DNA of 64,000 nt. Source: Parvibaculum sp. Lineage in GTDB: Bacteria > Pseudomonadota > Alphaproteobacteria > Parvibaculales > Parvibaculaceae. Below the pieces are notes generated by a model. The model worked only from the letters and a program-made list of their open reading frames with translations, had not been told where the DNA came from and ran no database searches. The translations under genes and the position numbers were made by a program. Shown one piece after another: positions 37,633 to 47,195 of this stretch (position 1 is its first letter; the number at the start of each line of letters is the position of its first letter). Location: NCBI GenBank assembly GCA_017642695.1, contig JAEPQD010000001.1, forward strand, positions 496,001 through 560,000, in the 5' to 3' direction.

Positions 37633-38256
37633 ATGCCTGCCTCTTCTCTCATTCTTGCTTCCGCCAGCGCCGTTCGCGCGAAACTGCTCGCCGATGCCGG
37701 GCTTCGTTTCGAGGCCGTGGATTCGCGTGTCGATGAAGATGCGATCAAGGCCGGATTCGCGAAGGGCGACAAACAGCACGGCAACGCCGAAAGCGAAACC
37801 GATGCGCTGGCGCTGAAACTTGCCGAAGCGAAGGCTCTTGCCGTGTCGGCAACGAACGGGCATGCGCTTGTCATCGGCGCCGACCAGATTCTTTCCTGCG
37901 AGGGAAAGCGCTACGACAAGCCGAAAAGCATGGAGGAAGCCCGCGCGAACCTTCTTGCCTTTCGCGGCCGGCCGCACATTCTCCATTCGGGGCTGGTGCT
38001 CGCAAAGAACGGTGCGACGCTCTGGAACCTGTCGGTCCGCGCGACGCTCACCATGAGAGAGTTCAGCGAAAGCTTTCTCGATGCCTATCTCGAGGAAGCG
38101 GGAGAGCGCGTGATGAAGAGTGTCGGCTGCTACCAGCTCGAAGGACCGGGTGTGCAGCTCTTCGAGACGATCGAGGGCGACTATTTTTCCATATTGGGGC
38201 TGCCGCTGCTGCCGCTTCTCGACGAGCTGCGCCGGCACGGGCAGGTGATGTCATGA
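37633..38256 (+). CDS. Maf-family nucleotide pyrophosphatase
   Basis: This is a 207-residue Maf protein that hydrolyses non-canonical or m5-type nucleoside triphosphates. It begins [16 protein letters not shown] (the S-A-S-x-x-R-x-x-L motif), and has [16 protein letters not shown] and the C-terminal [27 protein letters not shown]. The subtype (YceF- or YhdE-like) is not decided. It lies 6 bases after ppsR and overlaps aroE by 4 bases. Confidence 0.93.
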   Translation: MPASSLILASASAVRAKLLADAGLRFEAVDSRVDEDAIKAGFAKGDKQHGNAESETDALALKLAEAKALAVSATNGHALVIGADQILSCEGKRYDKPKSMEEARANLLAFRGRPHILHSGLVLAKNGATLWNLSVRATLTMREFSESFLDAYLEEAGERVMKSVGCYQLEGPGVQLFETIEGDYFSILGLPLLPLLDELRRHGQVMS

Positions 38257-39095
38257 TCCGCAAGGTCTGCGTCATGGGCTGGCCGGTTGCACATTCGCGC
38301 TCGCCCCTGATCCACAATCACTGGATCGCCGAACACAGGATACCCGACGCGCGCTACGAGCTCCTCGCCGTGAAGCCGGAAGACGCCGCCGAGACGATCC
38401 GCCATCTCCACAAGCTCGACTTCGTCGGTGCGAACGTGACGGTGCCGCACAAGGAAACGGCCTTCGCGACGCTCACCCGCCACGACGCGGTCGCAAGACG
38501 GTTGAAGGCGGTGAACACCATTGTGACGCTCGAGGACGGAACGCTCGAAGGCCGCAATACCGATGGCTATGGCTTCATCGCGAACCTGAAGGACGGCGCA
38601 CCGGACTGGCGGCCGGGCGAAGGTCCGGCCGTGATGCTTGGCGCCGGCGGCGCGGCGCGCGCGATCGCTGCCGCCCTCGAAACCGAGGGCGTTCGCGAAA
38701 TCCGCATCGTGAACCGGACCCCGGAACGGGCCGAGGCCCTGATCCGCGATCTCGGCCTCAAATCGGCGAAGGCCTATTCCACAGCGGAGACGACGGCAGC
38801 GCTCGGAGGCGCAGGTCTTCTCGTCAACACGACGACGCTCGGAATGAAGGGCGAGAGCGATGTCGATATAGACATATCGGCATTGCCGCGCGATGCCATC
38901 GTCACGGACATCGTCTACACGCCGCTCGAAACCGGTTTGCTGAAACGGGCGCGGCTTGCCGGGCATGAAACCGTGGATGGGCTCGGCATGCTGCTGCATC
39001 AGGCGGTGCCGGGCTTCGAGGCCTGGTTCGGCGTGCGTCCGCATGTGACGGACGAACTGAGAGAGATCGTCCTGGCCGATCTCGGCATGACATGA
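38253..39095 (+). CDS. aroE: Shikimate dehydrogenase
   Basis: This is a 280-residue NADPH-dependent enzyme that reduces 3-dehydroshikimate in aromatic amino-acid synthesis. The N-terminal substrate motifs are [14 protein letters not shown] and [14 protein letters not shown] (catalytic Lys); the dinucleotide loop is [15 protein letters not shown], followed by [12 protein letters not shown], and the C-terminus has VVDGLGML-like [17 protein letters not shown]. The start overlaps the maf stop, so these genes are co-translated. Confidence 0.96.
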   Translation: MIRKVCVMGWPVAHSRSPLIHNHWIAEHRIPDARYELLAVKPEDAAETIRHLHKLDFVGANVTVPHKETAFATLTRHDAVARRLKAVNTIVTLEDGTLEGRNTDGYGFIANLKDGAPDWRPGEGPAVMLGAGGAARAIAAALETEGVREIRIVNRTPERAEALIRDLGLKSAKAYSTAETTAALGGAGLLVNTTTLGMKGESDVDIDISALPRDAIVTDIVYTPLETGLLKRARLAGHETVDGLGMLLHQAVPGFEAWFGVRPHVTDELREIVLADLGMT

Positions 39096-39106
39096 CGGAG
39101 AAAGAC

Positions 39107-39733
39107 ATGCTGCTAATCGGTCTCACCGGTTCGATCGGAATGGGAAAGTCGGAAACCGCGAAGATGTTCCGCGCGCTCGGCGTGCCCGTCTATGACGCGG
39201 ACGCCGCCGTCCACAAGCTCTACGACAAGGGCGGCAAGGCGGTCGAACCGATCCGCGAGGCCTTTCCCTCCGCCGTCGTCGACGATGCCGTCGACCGCAA
39301 GGCGCTGTCGCGCGCGGTGCTTGGTCTTCCGGACGAGATGAAGAAGCTCGAAGCCATCGTCCATCCGCTTGTCGGCGAGGCGCAGATCGCGTTCCTGAAG
39401 GAGAACATGGCGGCCGGGCACGAGATGGCGGTGCTCGACATTCCGCTCCTCTACGAAACGGGCGGCGAGACCCGTGTCGATGTTGTGGTCGTCGTTTCCG
39501 CCCCTTACGATATCCAGAAGACGCGCGTACTGGCGCGGCCCGACATGGATGAGGCGAAATTCGCCGCCATTCATGCAAAGCAGACGCCGGATGCCGAAAA
39601 GCGCAGACGGGCCGATTTCATCGTCGAGAGCGACAAGGGCCTCGACCATGCGCGCGAACAGGTGTCGGCCATTGTCGATGCGCTGAAGGGCCGTGAAGGC
39701 AAGGTGCTGAAAGAGCGTCTCGCCGGCGGTTGA
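39107..39733 (+). CDS. coaE: Dephospho-CoA kinase
   Basis: This is a 208-residue P-loop kinase for the last step of coenzyme A synthesis. The Walker A is [12 protein letters not shown] at the N-terminus, followed by [14 protein letters not shown], the HPLVGEAQ motif, and [11 protein letters not shown]. The ATG at 39107 has GGAG at 7-base spacing; an ATG at 39092 that overlaps the aroE stop would add five residues. It sits in the maf-aroE-coaE-dnaQ order. Confidence 0.95.
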   Translation: MLLIGLTGSIGMGKSETAKMFRALGVPVYDADAAVHKLYDKGGKAVEPIREAFPSAVVDDAVDRKALSRAVLGLPDEMKKLEAIVHPLVGEAQIAFLKENMAAGHEMAVLDIPLLYETGGETRVDVVVVVSAPYDIQKTRVLARPDMDEAKFAAIHAKQTPDAEKRRRADFIVESDKGLDHAREQVSAIVDALKGREGKVLKERLAGG

Positions 39734-39750
39734 ACAACAAGGGGATCGTC

Positions 39751-40179
39751 ATGGAACAGCGCGTGAGCTTCATCACGCTGGGCGTCGCCGACCTCTCACG
39801 GGCGCGCGAATTCTACGAGACACTCGGCTGGCGGGCGCTGCCGCAAAGCAACGAGACCGTCGCTTTCTTTCAGTGCGGCGGCATCGTCTTCGCGCTGTTT
39901 TCCCGGCAATCGCTCGCGGAAGATGCGAATGTCGCGCCCTATGGCGAAGGATTTGCCGGAATCGCGCTCGCGCACAATGTTCGCGAGAAACACGAAGTGG
40001 ATGCGGTCCTTGCCGAGGCGGAAGCCGCGGGTGGACGCATCCTGAAGCGCGGCGAGGACGCGTTCTGGGGTGGCTATACCGGATATTTCTCCGACCTCGA
40101 CAATCATGTCTGGGAAGTCGCGTGGAACCCGCAAGGCGTCATCAGCGAAGATGGGTCGTTCCATTTCTCGAGCGAATAG
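39751..40179 (+). CDS. VOC superfamily protein (glyoxalase-like)
   Basis: This is a 142-residue vicinal-oxygen-chelate fold protein made of two beta-alpha-beta-beta-beta modules. The pattern is MEQRVSFITLGVADLSRAREFYETLGW, then FQCGGIVFALF, and the second module ending YFSDLDNHVWEVAWNP. The family covers glyoxalase I, dioxygenases and antibiotic-resistance proteins; the residues here do not choose one. The ATG at 39751 follows AAGGGG. It is inserted between coaE and dnaQ, an unusual position. Confidence 0.88.
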   Translation: MEQRVSFITLGVADLSRAREFYETLGWRALPQSNETVAFFQCGGIVFALFSRQSLAEDANVAPYGEGFAGIALAHNVREKHEVDAVLAEAEAAGGRILKRGEDAFWGGYTGYFSDLDNHVWEVAWNPQGVISEDGSFHFSSE

Positions 40180-40241
40180 GCGAGAATCGAGGCATCGCTT
40201 TCGGGGGAAAGCGGCGGGACCCATGGGCGGACGGGATACAT

Positions 40242-40928
40242 ATGCGCGAAATCGTGCTCGACACGGAAACCACGGGCATCAGTCCGAATGACGGGCATCG
40301 CCTGGTCGAGATCGGCTGTCTCGAGCTCTTCAATCACGTCGCGACAGGCAAGACCTTCCACACTTATGTCGATCCCGAGCGCGACATGCCGGAAGGCGCT
40401 TTCAAGGTGCACGGGCTCTCCGAGGAGTTCCTGCGCGGCAAGCCGAAATTCGCGGACATCGTGGACGAGTTCCTCGCCTTCATCGGCGACGACCCGCTCG
40501 TCATCCATAATGCGTCGTTCGACATGGGCTTCCTCAATGCCGAGCTGAAGAAGATCGGCCGCACGGCCTTGCCCATGGCGCGTGCCATCGACACGCTCGA
40601 TATCGCGCGGCGGAAATATCCGGGCGCCCAGAACAATCTCGATGCGCTCTGCCGCCGTTTCGGCGTCGACAATTCGGGCCGCACCAAGCATGGGGCGCTG
40701 CTCGACAGCGAACTGCTTGCGGAAGTCTATCTGGAAATGATGGGCGGCCGTCAGCCGGGCCTGGTGCTGCAGGCCGATTTCGGCGGACCGGCGGCGCAGA
40801 AGACGGCGCGGACGCCGCGCCCGGCGCCGCTGCCCTCGCGCCTCACCGATGCGGAGCGCGAGGCGCATGATGCTTTCATTGCAAGTCTCGGCGGCGAGCC
40901 GCTCTGGACAGCCCAGACGACGGATTGA
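40242..40928 (+). CDS. dnaQ: DNA polymerase III subunit epsilon
   Basis: This is a 228-residue proofreading exonuclease. DEDDh motifs are present: ExoI in REIVLDTETTGISP, ExoII in HNASFDMGFLNAEL, and ExoIII in HGALLDSELLAEVYLEM. A C-terminal tail rich in Pro and Ala (PAPLPSRLTDAEREAH) is the part that contacts the polymerase subunit. The ATG at 40242 is chosen over longer frames because homologues start directly at this motif. It converges on secB. Confidence 0.95.
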   Translation: MREIVLDTETTGISPNDGHRLVEIGCLELFNHVATGKTFHTYVDPERDMPEGAFKVHGLSEEFLRGKPKFADIVDEFLAFIGDDPLVIHNASFDMGFLNAELKKIGRTALPMARAIDTLDIARRKYPGAQNNLDALCRRFGVDNSGRTKHGALLDSELLAEVYLEMMGGRQPGLVLQADFGGPAAQKTARTPRPAPLPSRLTDAEREAHDAFIASLGGEPLWTAQTTD

Positions 40929-40943
40929 GGCTGAGAACGAGGC

Positions 40944-41423
40944 TTAGTTAGGCTGGGCCGCGTTCGCGACTTCCTTCGACATCTGTTCGCGGCGCTGCTG
41001 ATAGAGGCTCACGAAGTCGATCGGATCGATCATCAGCGGCGGATAGCCGCCGTCCCGCGTCGTGTCGGCGAGGATGCGCCGCGCGAAGGGAAAGATCTGG
41101 CGCGGGCATTCCACGACGAGCACCGCTTCGAGATCCGCCTCCGGCACGTTGGTCAGGCGGAAGAGGCCGGCATATTCGACCTCGATCAGGAACATCGGCT
41201 TTTCCTTCACCGTCGCGTCGGCGCCGACCTTGAGCGAGACTTCGAAGTCGGTGTCGTTCATGCGCTTGACGCCGACATCGACCTTGAGATTGATCTGGGG
41301 TTGTTCGTCGACGGGTCCGAGGCTTCCCGGCGCATTCGGATTTTCGAAGGACAGGTCCTTCACATATTGCGTGAGAACCCTGAGCTGCGCGCCCGTGTTG
41401 CCGCCATTCGCCTGATCCGACAT
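40944..41423 (-). CDS. secB: Protein-export chaperone SecB
   Basis: This is a 159-residue cytosolic chaperone that holds presecretory proteins unfolded for SecA. The family pattern is LTQYVKDLSFENPNAPGSL, then INLKVDVGVKRMNDTDFEVSL, IEVEYAGLF, CPRQIFPFARRILADTTRDGGYPPLMIDPIDFVSLY. The start at 41423 (MSDQANGG) is chosen over an ATG at 41444. The dnaQ-secB pairing is the conserved right flank of alphaproteobacterial origins. Confidence 0.96.
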   Translation of the reverse strand: MSDQANGGNTGAQLRVLTQYVKDLSFENPNAPGSLGPVDEQPQINLKVDVGVKRMNDTDFEVSLKVGADATVKEKPMFLIEVEYAGLFRLTNVPEADLEAVLVVECPRQIFPFARRILADTTRDGGYPPLMIDPIDFVSLYQQRREQMSKEVANAAQPN

Positions 41424-41496
41424 GCCCTGCCTCGCTACTTCCACGAAGGCTGCTGGCTAGCATGGAAAGGCGTGGGGAACAAGAAACCGGGCGGCA

Positions 41497-42027
41497 TTAT
41501 TGCCTCCAGGGCGAATTATCCCGCGGGCCGCCGCGATCGCTGTCGTTCTCGCCGATCTCTTCCGCCTCGCCCTCGATCACCGGACCCGGGCCCCTTGGTG
41601 GCCGCGCGGGACCGCCGGGTCCGACGCCGCCCATCCCTCCCATGCCGGAGGTGTGGACATGGAAGCGGCTGCTCTCCGCGAGCCGGCGGGCGGCATAGCG
41701 CCCGATGGCGCGCCGCACCGGCGGAATGAGAAAGAGGATGCCGATGGCATCGGTGAAGAGACCGGGCGTCACCATCAGCAACGCGGCGATAAACAGAAAG
41801 ATGCCGTCGAGCATCTCCGCGACCGGCGGTTCACCGCGCCGCATCGCCTCTTCCGCCCGCCGCCAGGTCTGGAGCCCTTGCAACCTGAGAAGGGAGGCCC
41901 CGAGAAAAGCGGTTCCGAGCACGATGGCGATGGTCGGCCAGACGCCGATCAGCCCGCCGACCTGAATGAAAATCGCGATCTCGATGACCGGCACCGCGAT
42001 GAAAATGAGAAACAGAATGAGGGGCAC
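41497..42027 (-). CDS. fxsA: FxsA family membrane protein
   Basis: This is a 176-residue membrane protein with three hydrophobic segments (VPLILFLIFIAVPVIEIAIFIQ, GVWPTIAIVLGTAFLGA, IFLFIAALLMVTPGLFTDAIGILFLIPPVR). The last includes the signature of FxsA, named for suppressing F-factor phage exclusion. The C-terminus is Gly/Pro-rich. The start is probably GTG at 42027, matching the usual MPL(I/L) start of the family. It is divergent from the Tim44-like gene. Confidence 0.85.
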   Translation of the reverse strand: MPLILFLIFIAVPVIEIAIFIQVGGLIGVWPTIAIVLGTAFLGASLLRLQGLQTWRRAEEAMRRGEPPVAEMLDGIFLFIAALLMVTPGLFTDAIGILFLIPPVRRAIGRYAARRLAESSRFHVHTSGMGGMGGVGPGGPARPPRGPGPVIEGEAEEIGENDSDRGGPRDNSPWRQ

Positions 42028-42289
42028 GCGGCGTTTTCCGATCGATGATCCTTGAAAAAGGGGGGCTGCGGCGCTTGGCCACGCCGTTATCCATAGAGGA
42101 AATAGGGCGTGAAAGCGGCCCGCCCAACCCGGCTCCGGTAGCAAAATGCCTTCCGATGCCCTAGGTTAGAGGGAAGAACGAAACCAACACTAACGGCAGG
42201 TCGCCCGCCCGTCACCCCGCGCGCCCCCAAGGGCGCCCCGGCACAACGCTGGAGAGGAGACGGCGGCACTATAGAGGCTCCTCGAGCGA

Positions 42290-43021
42290 ATGGACGACGG
42301 CTTGAACCTTCTCAACATCATCCTTCTCGCCATCGCGGTTGGCGTGTTTCTGAAGCTCAGAAGCGTGCTCGGCCGGAGAACCGGCCATGAGCGTCCGCCC
42401 TACGATCCCTATTCCGACGCGGGCACCGGCAACGACAAGGTTGTGACCCTGCCGAAGCGCCCGCGCGACAGTGCGGCGCGTGACCGCGTCGTCGATGCGG
42501 CGGGCGATCCATTCGCCACGGGCGGGTCGTCGCCGAACCGCTGGCACGGTATCGCCGAGCCGGACAGCGATCTGGCGGCGAAGCTCGACAGCGTGGCGGC
42601 GGTTGACCGCGACTTCGACGGCGAAGCCTTTCTGCACGGTGCGCGCCAGGCCTATGAAATGATCGTGACCGCGTTTGCCGAAGGCGACCGCGAGACGCTG
42701 CGCCCGCTTCTGAGCGACGACGTCTACAAGAGCTTTGAGGGCGCGATCTCGCAGCGCGAGAAGGACGGACTCACCGTCGATCAGAGTTTCATCGGCATCG
42801 ACAAGGCAAAGATTGCGGATGCGGACGCCACGGGCTCGCGCGTGCGCGTCACCGTCTCCTTCTCAAGCAAGATTACCTCCTGCACCAAGAACGCCGACAG
42901 CGTCGCGATCGAGGGCGATCCCGTGACGGTACGTCAGGTGAACGACGTCTGGACCTTCGAGCGCGACGCGAAAAGCCGTGACCCGAACTGGCAGCTCGTC
43001 GCGACCGGCGCGGCGGCGTAA
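42290..43021 (+). CDS. Tim44/TimA-like domain protein
   Basis: This is a 243-residue membrane-anchored protein. Residues 5-25 form one hydrophobic anchor (GLNLLNIILLAIAVGVFLKL). A polar linker follows, then a Tim44-like domain from about residue 110 (DFDGEAFLHGARQAYEMIVTAFAEGDRETLRPLLSDDVYKSFEGAI). This is the bacterial relative of mitochondrial Tim44. In alphaproteobacteria it lies beside secB and fxsA and is thought to assist membrane protein handling; the function is not settled. Confidence 0.9.
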   Translation: MDDGLNLLNIILLAIAVGVFLKLRSVLGRRTGHERPPYDPYSDAGTGNDKVVTLPKRPRDSAARDRVVDAAGDPFATGGSSPNRWHGIAEPDSDLAAKLDSVAAVDRDFDGEAFLHGARQAYEMIVTAFAEGDRETLRPLLSDDVYKSFEGAISQREKDGLTVDQSFIGIDKAKIADADATGSRVRVTVSFSSKITSCTKNADSVAIEGDPVTVRQVNDVWTFERDAKSRDPNWQLVATGAAA

Positions 43022-43026
43022 CCAGA

Positions 43027-44151
43027 GTGGGAGCGCGGCTTTGCTGGGCGGCGATCACGGGGGTCGCCGTTTTCCTCCTCGCCATGGGCGGCGCTGACAT
43101 GAAAGCGGAAGCGGCCGGCCCTTCGCGCATTTCCTATTCGGACATCGAAGGTTGGGGCACGGACGATCAGTCGGCCGCGCTCGACGCCTTTCGCCGTTCC
43201 TGCGCGCGCATCCTGAAACTCTCCCCCTCGGCCGCTCTCGACACCAAGGGCGGCGATCCTCTTTATGGCCGTGCGCGCGACTGGCAGCCGGCCTGCGAAG
43301 CGGCGGCGCAGGTCGCGCCCGGCGCGGGCAATGCGCGTGGTTATTTCCAGCACTGGTTCGTGCCCGTGCGCTATCCCGCGACGCAGGGGCTCTTCACCGG
43401 CTACTACGAGCCGGAGATGAAAGGGTCGCTGACGCGCGGCGGTCCGTATCAAACACCGGTGCTGGCTCCGCCAGCGGGTTTTCGTATGGTCGATGGCGGT
43501 GGCTCCTTCCCGGCGCGCGCCGAAATCGAGGACGGCGCGCTCGATACGGACAAACTCGCGCTTCTCTGGCTCGAAAGTCCCATCGACGCCTTCTTCCTGC
43601 ATGTGCAGGGCTCGGGCCGCGTGAAGCTCGAAACAGGCGAGATCGTGCGCCTCAGCTTTGCGGCGAAGACGGGTCATCCCTATACCTCCATCGGCAAGCT
43701 TCTCGTCGAGCGCGGCGAGATGAAGCTTGAAGAGGTCTCGATGCAGACGATCCGCGCCTGGCTCGCCGCACATCCCGCGGAAGGCCAAGCGCTGATGCGC
43801 GAAAACAAGTCCTACATCTTCTTCCGTATACTGAGGGATATCGATCCGGAACTCGGCCCTCCCGGCGCAGAGGGAACCAACCTCACGCCCGGCCGCAGCC
43901 TTGCCGTCGACCGCTCGCATCATCCGCTTGGTACGCTGCTCTGGCTCACCACCGAGCATCCGACGGTCGACGGACAAAGCCTCGTGCCCGTCGCGCGGCT
44001 GATGGTGGCGCAGGACACGGGATCGGCGATCAAGGGTCTTCAGCGCGGCGACATCTTCTTCGGCTCGGGAGCGCAGGCGGGTGAGATCGCGGGCCGCATG
44101 AAGGCGGAAGGCGAGCTGATCGCGCTGGTGCCGAAGGACATTGCGCCGTAA
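43027..44151 (+). CDS. mltA: Membrane-bound lytic murein transglycosylase A
   Basis: This is a 374-residue peptidoglycan lytic transglycosylase. It starts with GTG at 43027, with a Sec-type signal (CWAAITGVAVFLLAMG) but no lipobox Cys, so it is probably periplasmic or anchored differently from E. coli MltA. The MltA domain contains VRYPATQGLFTGYYEPEMKGS and DAFFLHVQGSGR, and the C-terminal 3D domain has SLAVDRSHHPLGTLLWL and VAQDTGSAIKGLQRGDIFFG, with the catalytic Asp. It lies 5 bases after the Tim44-like gene. Confidence 0.93.
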   Translation: MGARLCWAAITGVAVFLLAMGGADMKAEAAGPSRISYSDIEGWGTDDQSAALDAFRRSCARILKLSPSAALDTKGGDPLYGRARDWQPACEAAAQVAPGAGNARGYFQHWFVPVRYPATQGLFTGYYEPEMKGSLTRGGPYQTPVLAPPAGFRMVDGGGSFPARAEIEDGALDTDKLALLWLESPIDAFFLHVQGSGRVKLETGEIVRLSFAAKTGHPYTSIGKLLVERGEMKLEEVSMQTIRAWLAAHPAEGQALMRENKSYIFFRILRDIDPELGPPGAEGTNLTPGRSLAVDRSHHPLGTLLWLTTEHPTVDGQSLVPVARLMVAQDTGSAIKGLQRGDIFFGSGAQAGEIAGRMKAEGELIALVPKDIAP

Positions 44152-44188
44152 AAAAGAAGAGGCAGGTCGCAACCGGCGGAGCGGAGGC

Positions 44189-44806
44189 ATGGCAGAGGGC
44201 AAAGAGAAGAAACTGCGCCGCAGCCGCCGTCTCACCGAGGACGAACGCAAGCTCTGGCGCGCGGTGACGAAGGACACGACGCCGCTTTCTCGCGCGCGCA
44301 TGCCGGAGCCCGATCCCGCCATGCCGTCCGGCACCGTCCTGCCCGTCGAACCCACCACGCTTTCGCCGATGCAGAGCCAGGCCGCTCGGCCTGCGCCGCC
44401 TGCGCCCTCGCGCATGCCCGGTCCGCCGCCGCTCACCGGCCTCGATCGTCGCTTGAGCCAGCGCCTCGCCAGAGGGCAGATGGAGGTCGAGGCGACGCTC
44501 GATCTTCACGGTCACACTCAGGAGCGCGCCCATGGTGCGCTGCTCGATTTCCTGTCGCGCGGGCGTGCGCGCGGATTGCGATGCGTACTGGTCATCACCG
44601 GCAAGGGGGCCTCGCCCTACGCACGGCACACGCTTCACGGCGCGGACTTCTACGAGGTGCCGGAGCGGCAAGGTGTGCTCCGGAGCGCGTTGCCGCGCTG
44701 GCTCAACGAGGCCGACTTCCGCACGCATGTGTCCGGCTTCCAGCCCGCACATCCGAAACATGGCGGCGGCGGCGCCTTCTATATCTGGCTGAGACGGAAG
44801 AGATGA
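44189..44806 (+). CDS. Smr domain protein
   Basis: This is a 205-residue protein with a basic, Pro-rich N-terminal half (about residues 1-105) and a C-terminal Smr domain (LDLHGHTQERAHGALLDFL, then VLVITGKGA and HPKHGGGGAFYIWLRR). Smr domains act as nucleic-acid-binding or endonuclease domains in DNA mismatch repair or ribosome rescue. The ATG at 44189 follows GGAGCGGAGG. It overlaps the XRE gene by 4 bases (ATGA). Confidence 0.92.
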   Translation: MAEGKEKKLRRSRRLTEDERKLWRAVTKDTTPLSRARMPEPDPAMPSGTVLPVEPTTLSPMQSQAARPAPPAPSRMPGPPPLTGLDRRLSQRLARGQMEVEATLDLHGHTQERAHGALLDFLSRGRARGLRCVLVITGKGASPYARHTLHGADFYEVPERQGVLRSALPRWLNEADFRTHVSGFQPAHPKHGGGGAFYIWLRRKR

Positions 44807-45174
44807 CGCCCTTCGGCCGCAGGCTGCGGGAGTTGCGGCGAGAGCGCGGCGTCACCATGAAGGAGATGGCGGCGGCGCTGCGCGTCACCCCTGCCTATCT
44901 CTCCGCGCTGGAGCATGGCCGCCGCGGCAAACCGAGCTGGCGGCTGGTGCAGGCGATCATCGGCTATTTCAACGTGATCTGGGACGAGGCGGAGGAACTG
45001 GAACGTCTTGCGCGAATTTCGCACCCCCGCGTCGTCATCGACACGGCGGGCCTTGCCCCCCAGGCAACGGAAGCGGCAAACCGGCTGGCGGAAGAGATTT
45101 CGGACATGTCTTCGGCGGAAATCGCCAAGCTGCTTGCCCTTCTCGATGGAAGAAAACGCCGGCGCGGCACATGA
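44803..45174 (+). CDS. XRE-family helix-turn-helix protein
   Basis: This is a 123-residue single-domain regulator. The HTH is at about residues 15-50 (GVTMKEMAAALRVTPAYLSALEHGRRGKPS), followed by a helical tail (LIGYFNV-type, then SSAEIAKLLALLDGRKRRR). It is co-translated with the Smr gene, so it may regulate that unit. No toxin partner is visible. Confidence 0.9.
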   Translation: MTPFGRRLRELRRERGVTMKEMAAALRVTPAYLSALEHGRRGKPSWRLVQAIIGYFNVIWDEAEELERLARISHPRVVIDTAGLAPQATEAANRLAEEISDMSSAEIAKLLALLDGRKRRRGT

Positions 45175-45356
45175 CTCGCTGCAGGTTAATGTAAAAGGGG
45201 CCTGTGGACTCGCTCCGGGCGAAGAAATGATTTTCGGGATTCGCCCGTTGCGAGACGGGCGCCCGCCGCGGATTCGCTGGCGGCAGCGCGATAGACGAAC
45301 CGGCCGCGAGCGGCTTCAATGAAGCGGCGCTCCTTGCCGCCACGGCATGACGGATC

Positions 45357-46295
45357 ATGGACGACAAGAAGAAAATCGATACGAGCTTTGCCCGGAAGGT
45401 GGACTGGAACCTGTTCCAGCTCTTCCATGAGATCGTGCGCGCGGGCGGCATCGGCGCGGCGGCGCGGCGGTTGAACCGTCAGCAGCCGACGGTGAGCGCG
45501 GGGCTGAAGCGGCTCGAGGATCATCTCGGCGTGACATTGCTGAAGCGGACGGCGTCGGGCGTTGAACTCCTGCCGGCAGGCCGCGCCCTCTTCGACCTCT
45601 GCGAGACCATGATGGGCGCGGCCCGCGCCGCGCCTCACGATGTCGCCGTCGCGGCCGGCCTCGTGGAAGGTATCATCAACATCCGCATGATCTCTTCGGT
45701 GGTTTCGCCCGCCTTCGATGAAGCGCTGGCAGGTCTTCACAAGCACCACCCGGGCGTCGGCATCCATATCGATGTCGCGCCCTGGCGGAACGTGATCGAG
45801 GCGCTGAAATCGGGCGAGGCGGAAGTCGGCATCGCCTGCGACAACGCGCCGGACGCGGCGCTCTGCTATCAACCCCTGATGAAGGAAGTCCAGCAGCTCT
45901 ATTGCCACAGGGCGCATGCGCTTTACGGCATGACCGTGCCGCAGCCCTCGGATCTGGCCGCCGAGTCCTTCATCGCGACCGGGCTCGACGAACCACAGGA
46001 GCTTGCCAATTTCCGCACACGCTACGGCCTTGGAAGCCGGATCGGTGGTTATGCGGAAAACCTGCACGAGACCAAACGGCTGATCGAGCTCGGCGTCGGC
46101 ATCGGCTTCCTGCCGACCTGCGTCGCCGAAACGCTCGATCACGACGGCGCGCTCTGGCCGATGCTGCCGGAGGCCGTGCTTCCCGCCTATCAGGTCTATC
46201 TGGTGACGCGGGACGAGCCCGCCCGCAACACGCCGACCGAACTCTTCCTGGCGGAAATCATGGGAAAACTGCGGGAGCCTGGCCGGGACACATAA
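45357..46295 (+). CDS. LysR-family regulator
   Basis: This is a 312-residue LysR regulator. The N-terminal HTH is DWNLFQLFHEIVRAGGIGAAARRLNRQQPTVSAGLKRLEDHLGVTLL, residues about 16-70. The effector domain (about 95-290) has INIRMISSVVSPAFDEAL, VGIACDNAPDA and GVGIGFLPT. It begins a rightward group: an unknown protein 69 bases downstream, then an oxygenase and a binding protein. It probably controls these. Confidence 0.92.
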   Translation: MDDKKKIDTSFARKVDWNLFQLFHEIVRAGGIGAAARRLNRQQPTVSAGLKRLEDHLGVTLLKRTASGVELLPAGRALFDLCETMMGAARAAPHDVAVAAGLVEGIINIRMISSVVSPAFDEALAGLHKHHPGVGIHIDVAPWRNVIEALKSGEAEVGIACDNAPDAALCYQPLMKEVQQLYCHRAHALYGMTVPQPSDLAAESFIATGLDEPQELANFRTRYGLGSRIGGYAENLHETKRLIELGVGIGFLPTCVAETLDHDGALWPMLPEAVLPAYQVYLVTRDEPARNTPTELFLAEIMGKLREPGRDT

Positions 46296-46364
46296 ATCTT
46301 ATCTATGTCCCTCATTGAGAAATGCCGTCTAGGCACATGACCCCCGCTCCCGCAGCATGGGTCC

Positions 46365-47195
46365 ATGTCCATCGCCGCGTCCGCTCCTGTTGCCCTCCCC
46401 GAACCCTCGCTCGAGACCCTGCCGGGCCTCTGGCGCCGCTCGCTTCTTGCCTGGCCGGACGGGCGCGAGGACCGGACGAGCTTCGTCAACTGGATGCAGG
46501 GGCCGGGCCTCTATCTTGACCTCCGCCAGCCGGACGGCGCGCCCGACTTTTCCGGCGCGGCCTCACTCTCGGATCTCCGGCAGGACGAGATCGTCTGGCT
46601 CGCGCGGCAGGAAGGTTTCTCCGGCGAACTCGTCCATGAGGACGGCTGGTTCGAATGGCGGCGCGACATCGATTTTCAGCCCCAGGCGATCTATTCGGAT
46701 CGCGGCCGGCTCTGGATCGAGGGCGGTACAATGGTCGAGGAGGGAAAGGACATTCCCTATATCGAGCACTGGCACCGTGAGCCGGTTGCCGCAGGCCCGG
46801 AATGGGCGGCGCGGCTCGAAGACCGCGAGACCGGACAGAAGGGGGCGATCGCGCGGCTCGGCGGCCTCTTCATGATCGCGCGCGAACGCAACTGCGAGAC
46901 ACCGGCAGGCCTCACCCTTTCAGAATGCGTCGAGGGCGCAGCCGATATCTCCCGCGCACGGGACTTCATCGATTGCGAAATCTCGCAAGGCGCGGTGACG
47001 AGCGCGGGCTGGATCGTTCAACGCTCGAGCCTGCCCTTCCGCGAGGGCAAGGCGGTGATGCCTTGCCTCGACGACGGGCTTCTCGAAACGGCGGACATGG
47101 ACGCTAAGGGGCGGCCCTTCACACGGCGCTGGGAAATCACGGATCTCCGCGGCGCCCCCCTCCTCGATGTGATGGAGAACGGAGTAACACGATGA
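46365..47195 (+). CDS. Uncharacterised protein upstream of a 2OG-Fe(II) oxygenase
   Basis: This is a 276-residue soluble protein of unknown function. Visible features are an N-terminal PGLWRRSLLAWPDGRED, then FVNWMQGPGLYLDLRQP, a beta-rich middle (LVHEDGWFEWRRDIDFQPQAIYSDRGRLWIEGGTM), and ISQGAVTSAGWIVQRSSLPFREG near the C-terminus. The alternating Trp and charged residues suggest a beta-barrel or lipocalin-like fold. There is no signal peptide. It overlaps the oxygenase gene by 4 bases, so they are translated together and may act together. Confidence 0.8.
   Translation: MSIAASAPVALPEPSLETLPGLWRRSLLAWPDGREDRTSFVNWMQGPGLYLDLRQPDGAPDFSGAASLSDLRQDEIVWLARQEGFSGELVHEDGWFEWRRDIDFQPQAIYSDRGRLWIEGGTMVEEGKDIPYIEHWHREPVAAGPEWAARLEDRETGQKGAIARLGGLFMIARERNCETPAGLTLSECVEGAADISRARDFIDCEISQGAVTSAGWIVQRSSLPFREGKAVMPCLDDGLLETADMDAKGRPFTRRWEITDLRGAPLLDVMENGVTR

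Noticed and set aside
36664-38238. 524-codon frame opposite ppsR and maf
   Set aside because: Antisense to two well-supported genes and would cross the putative origin.
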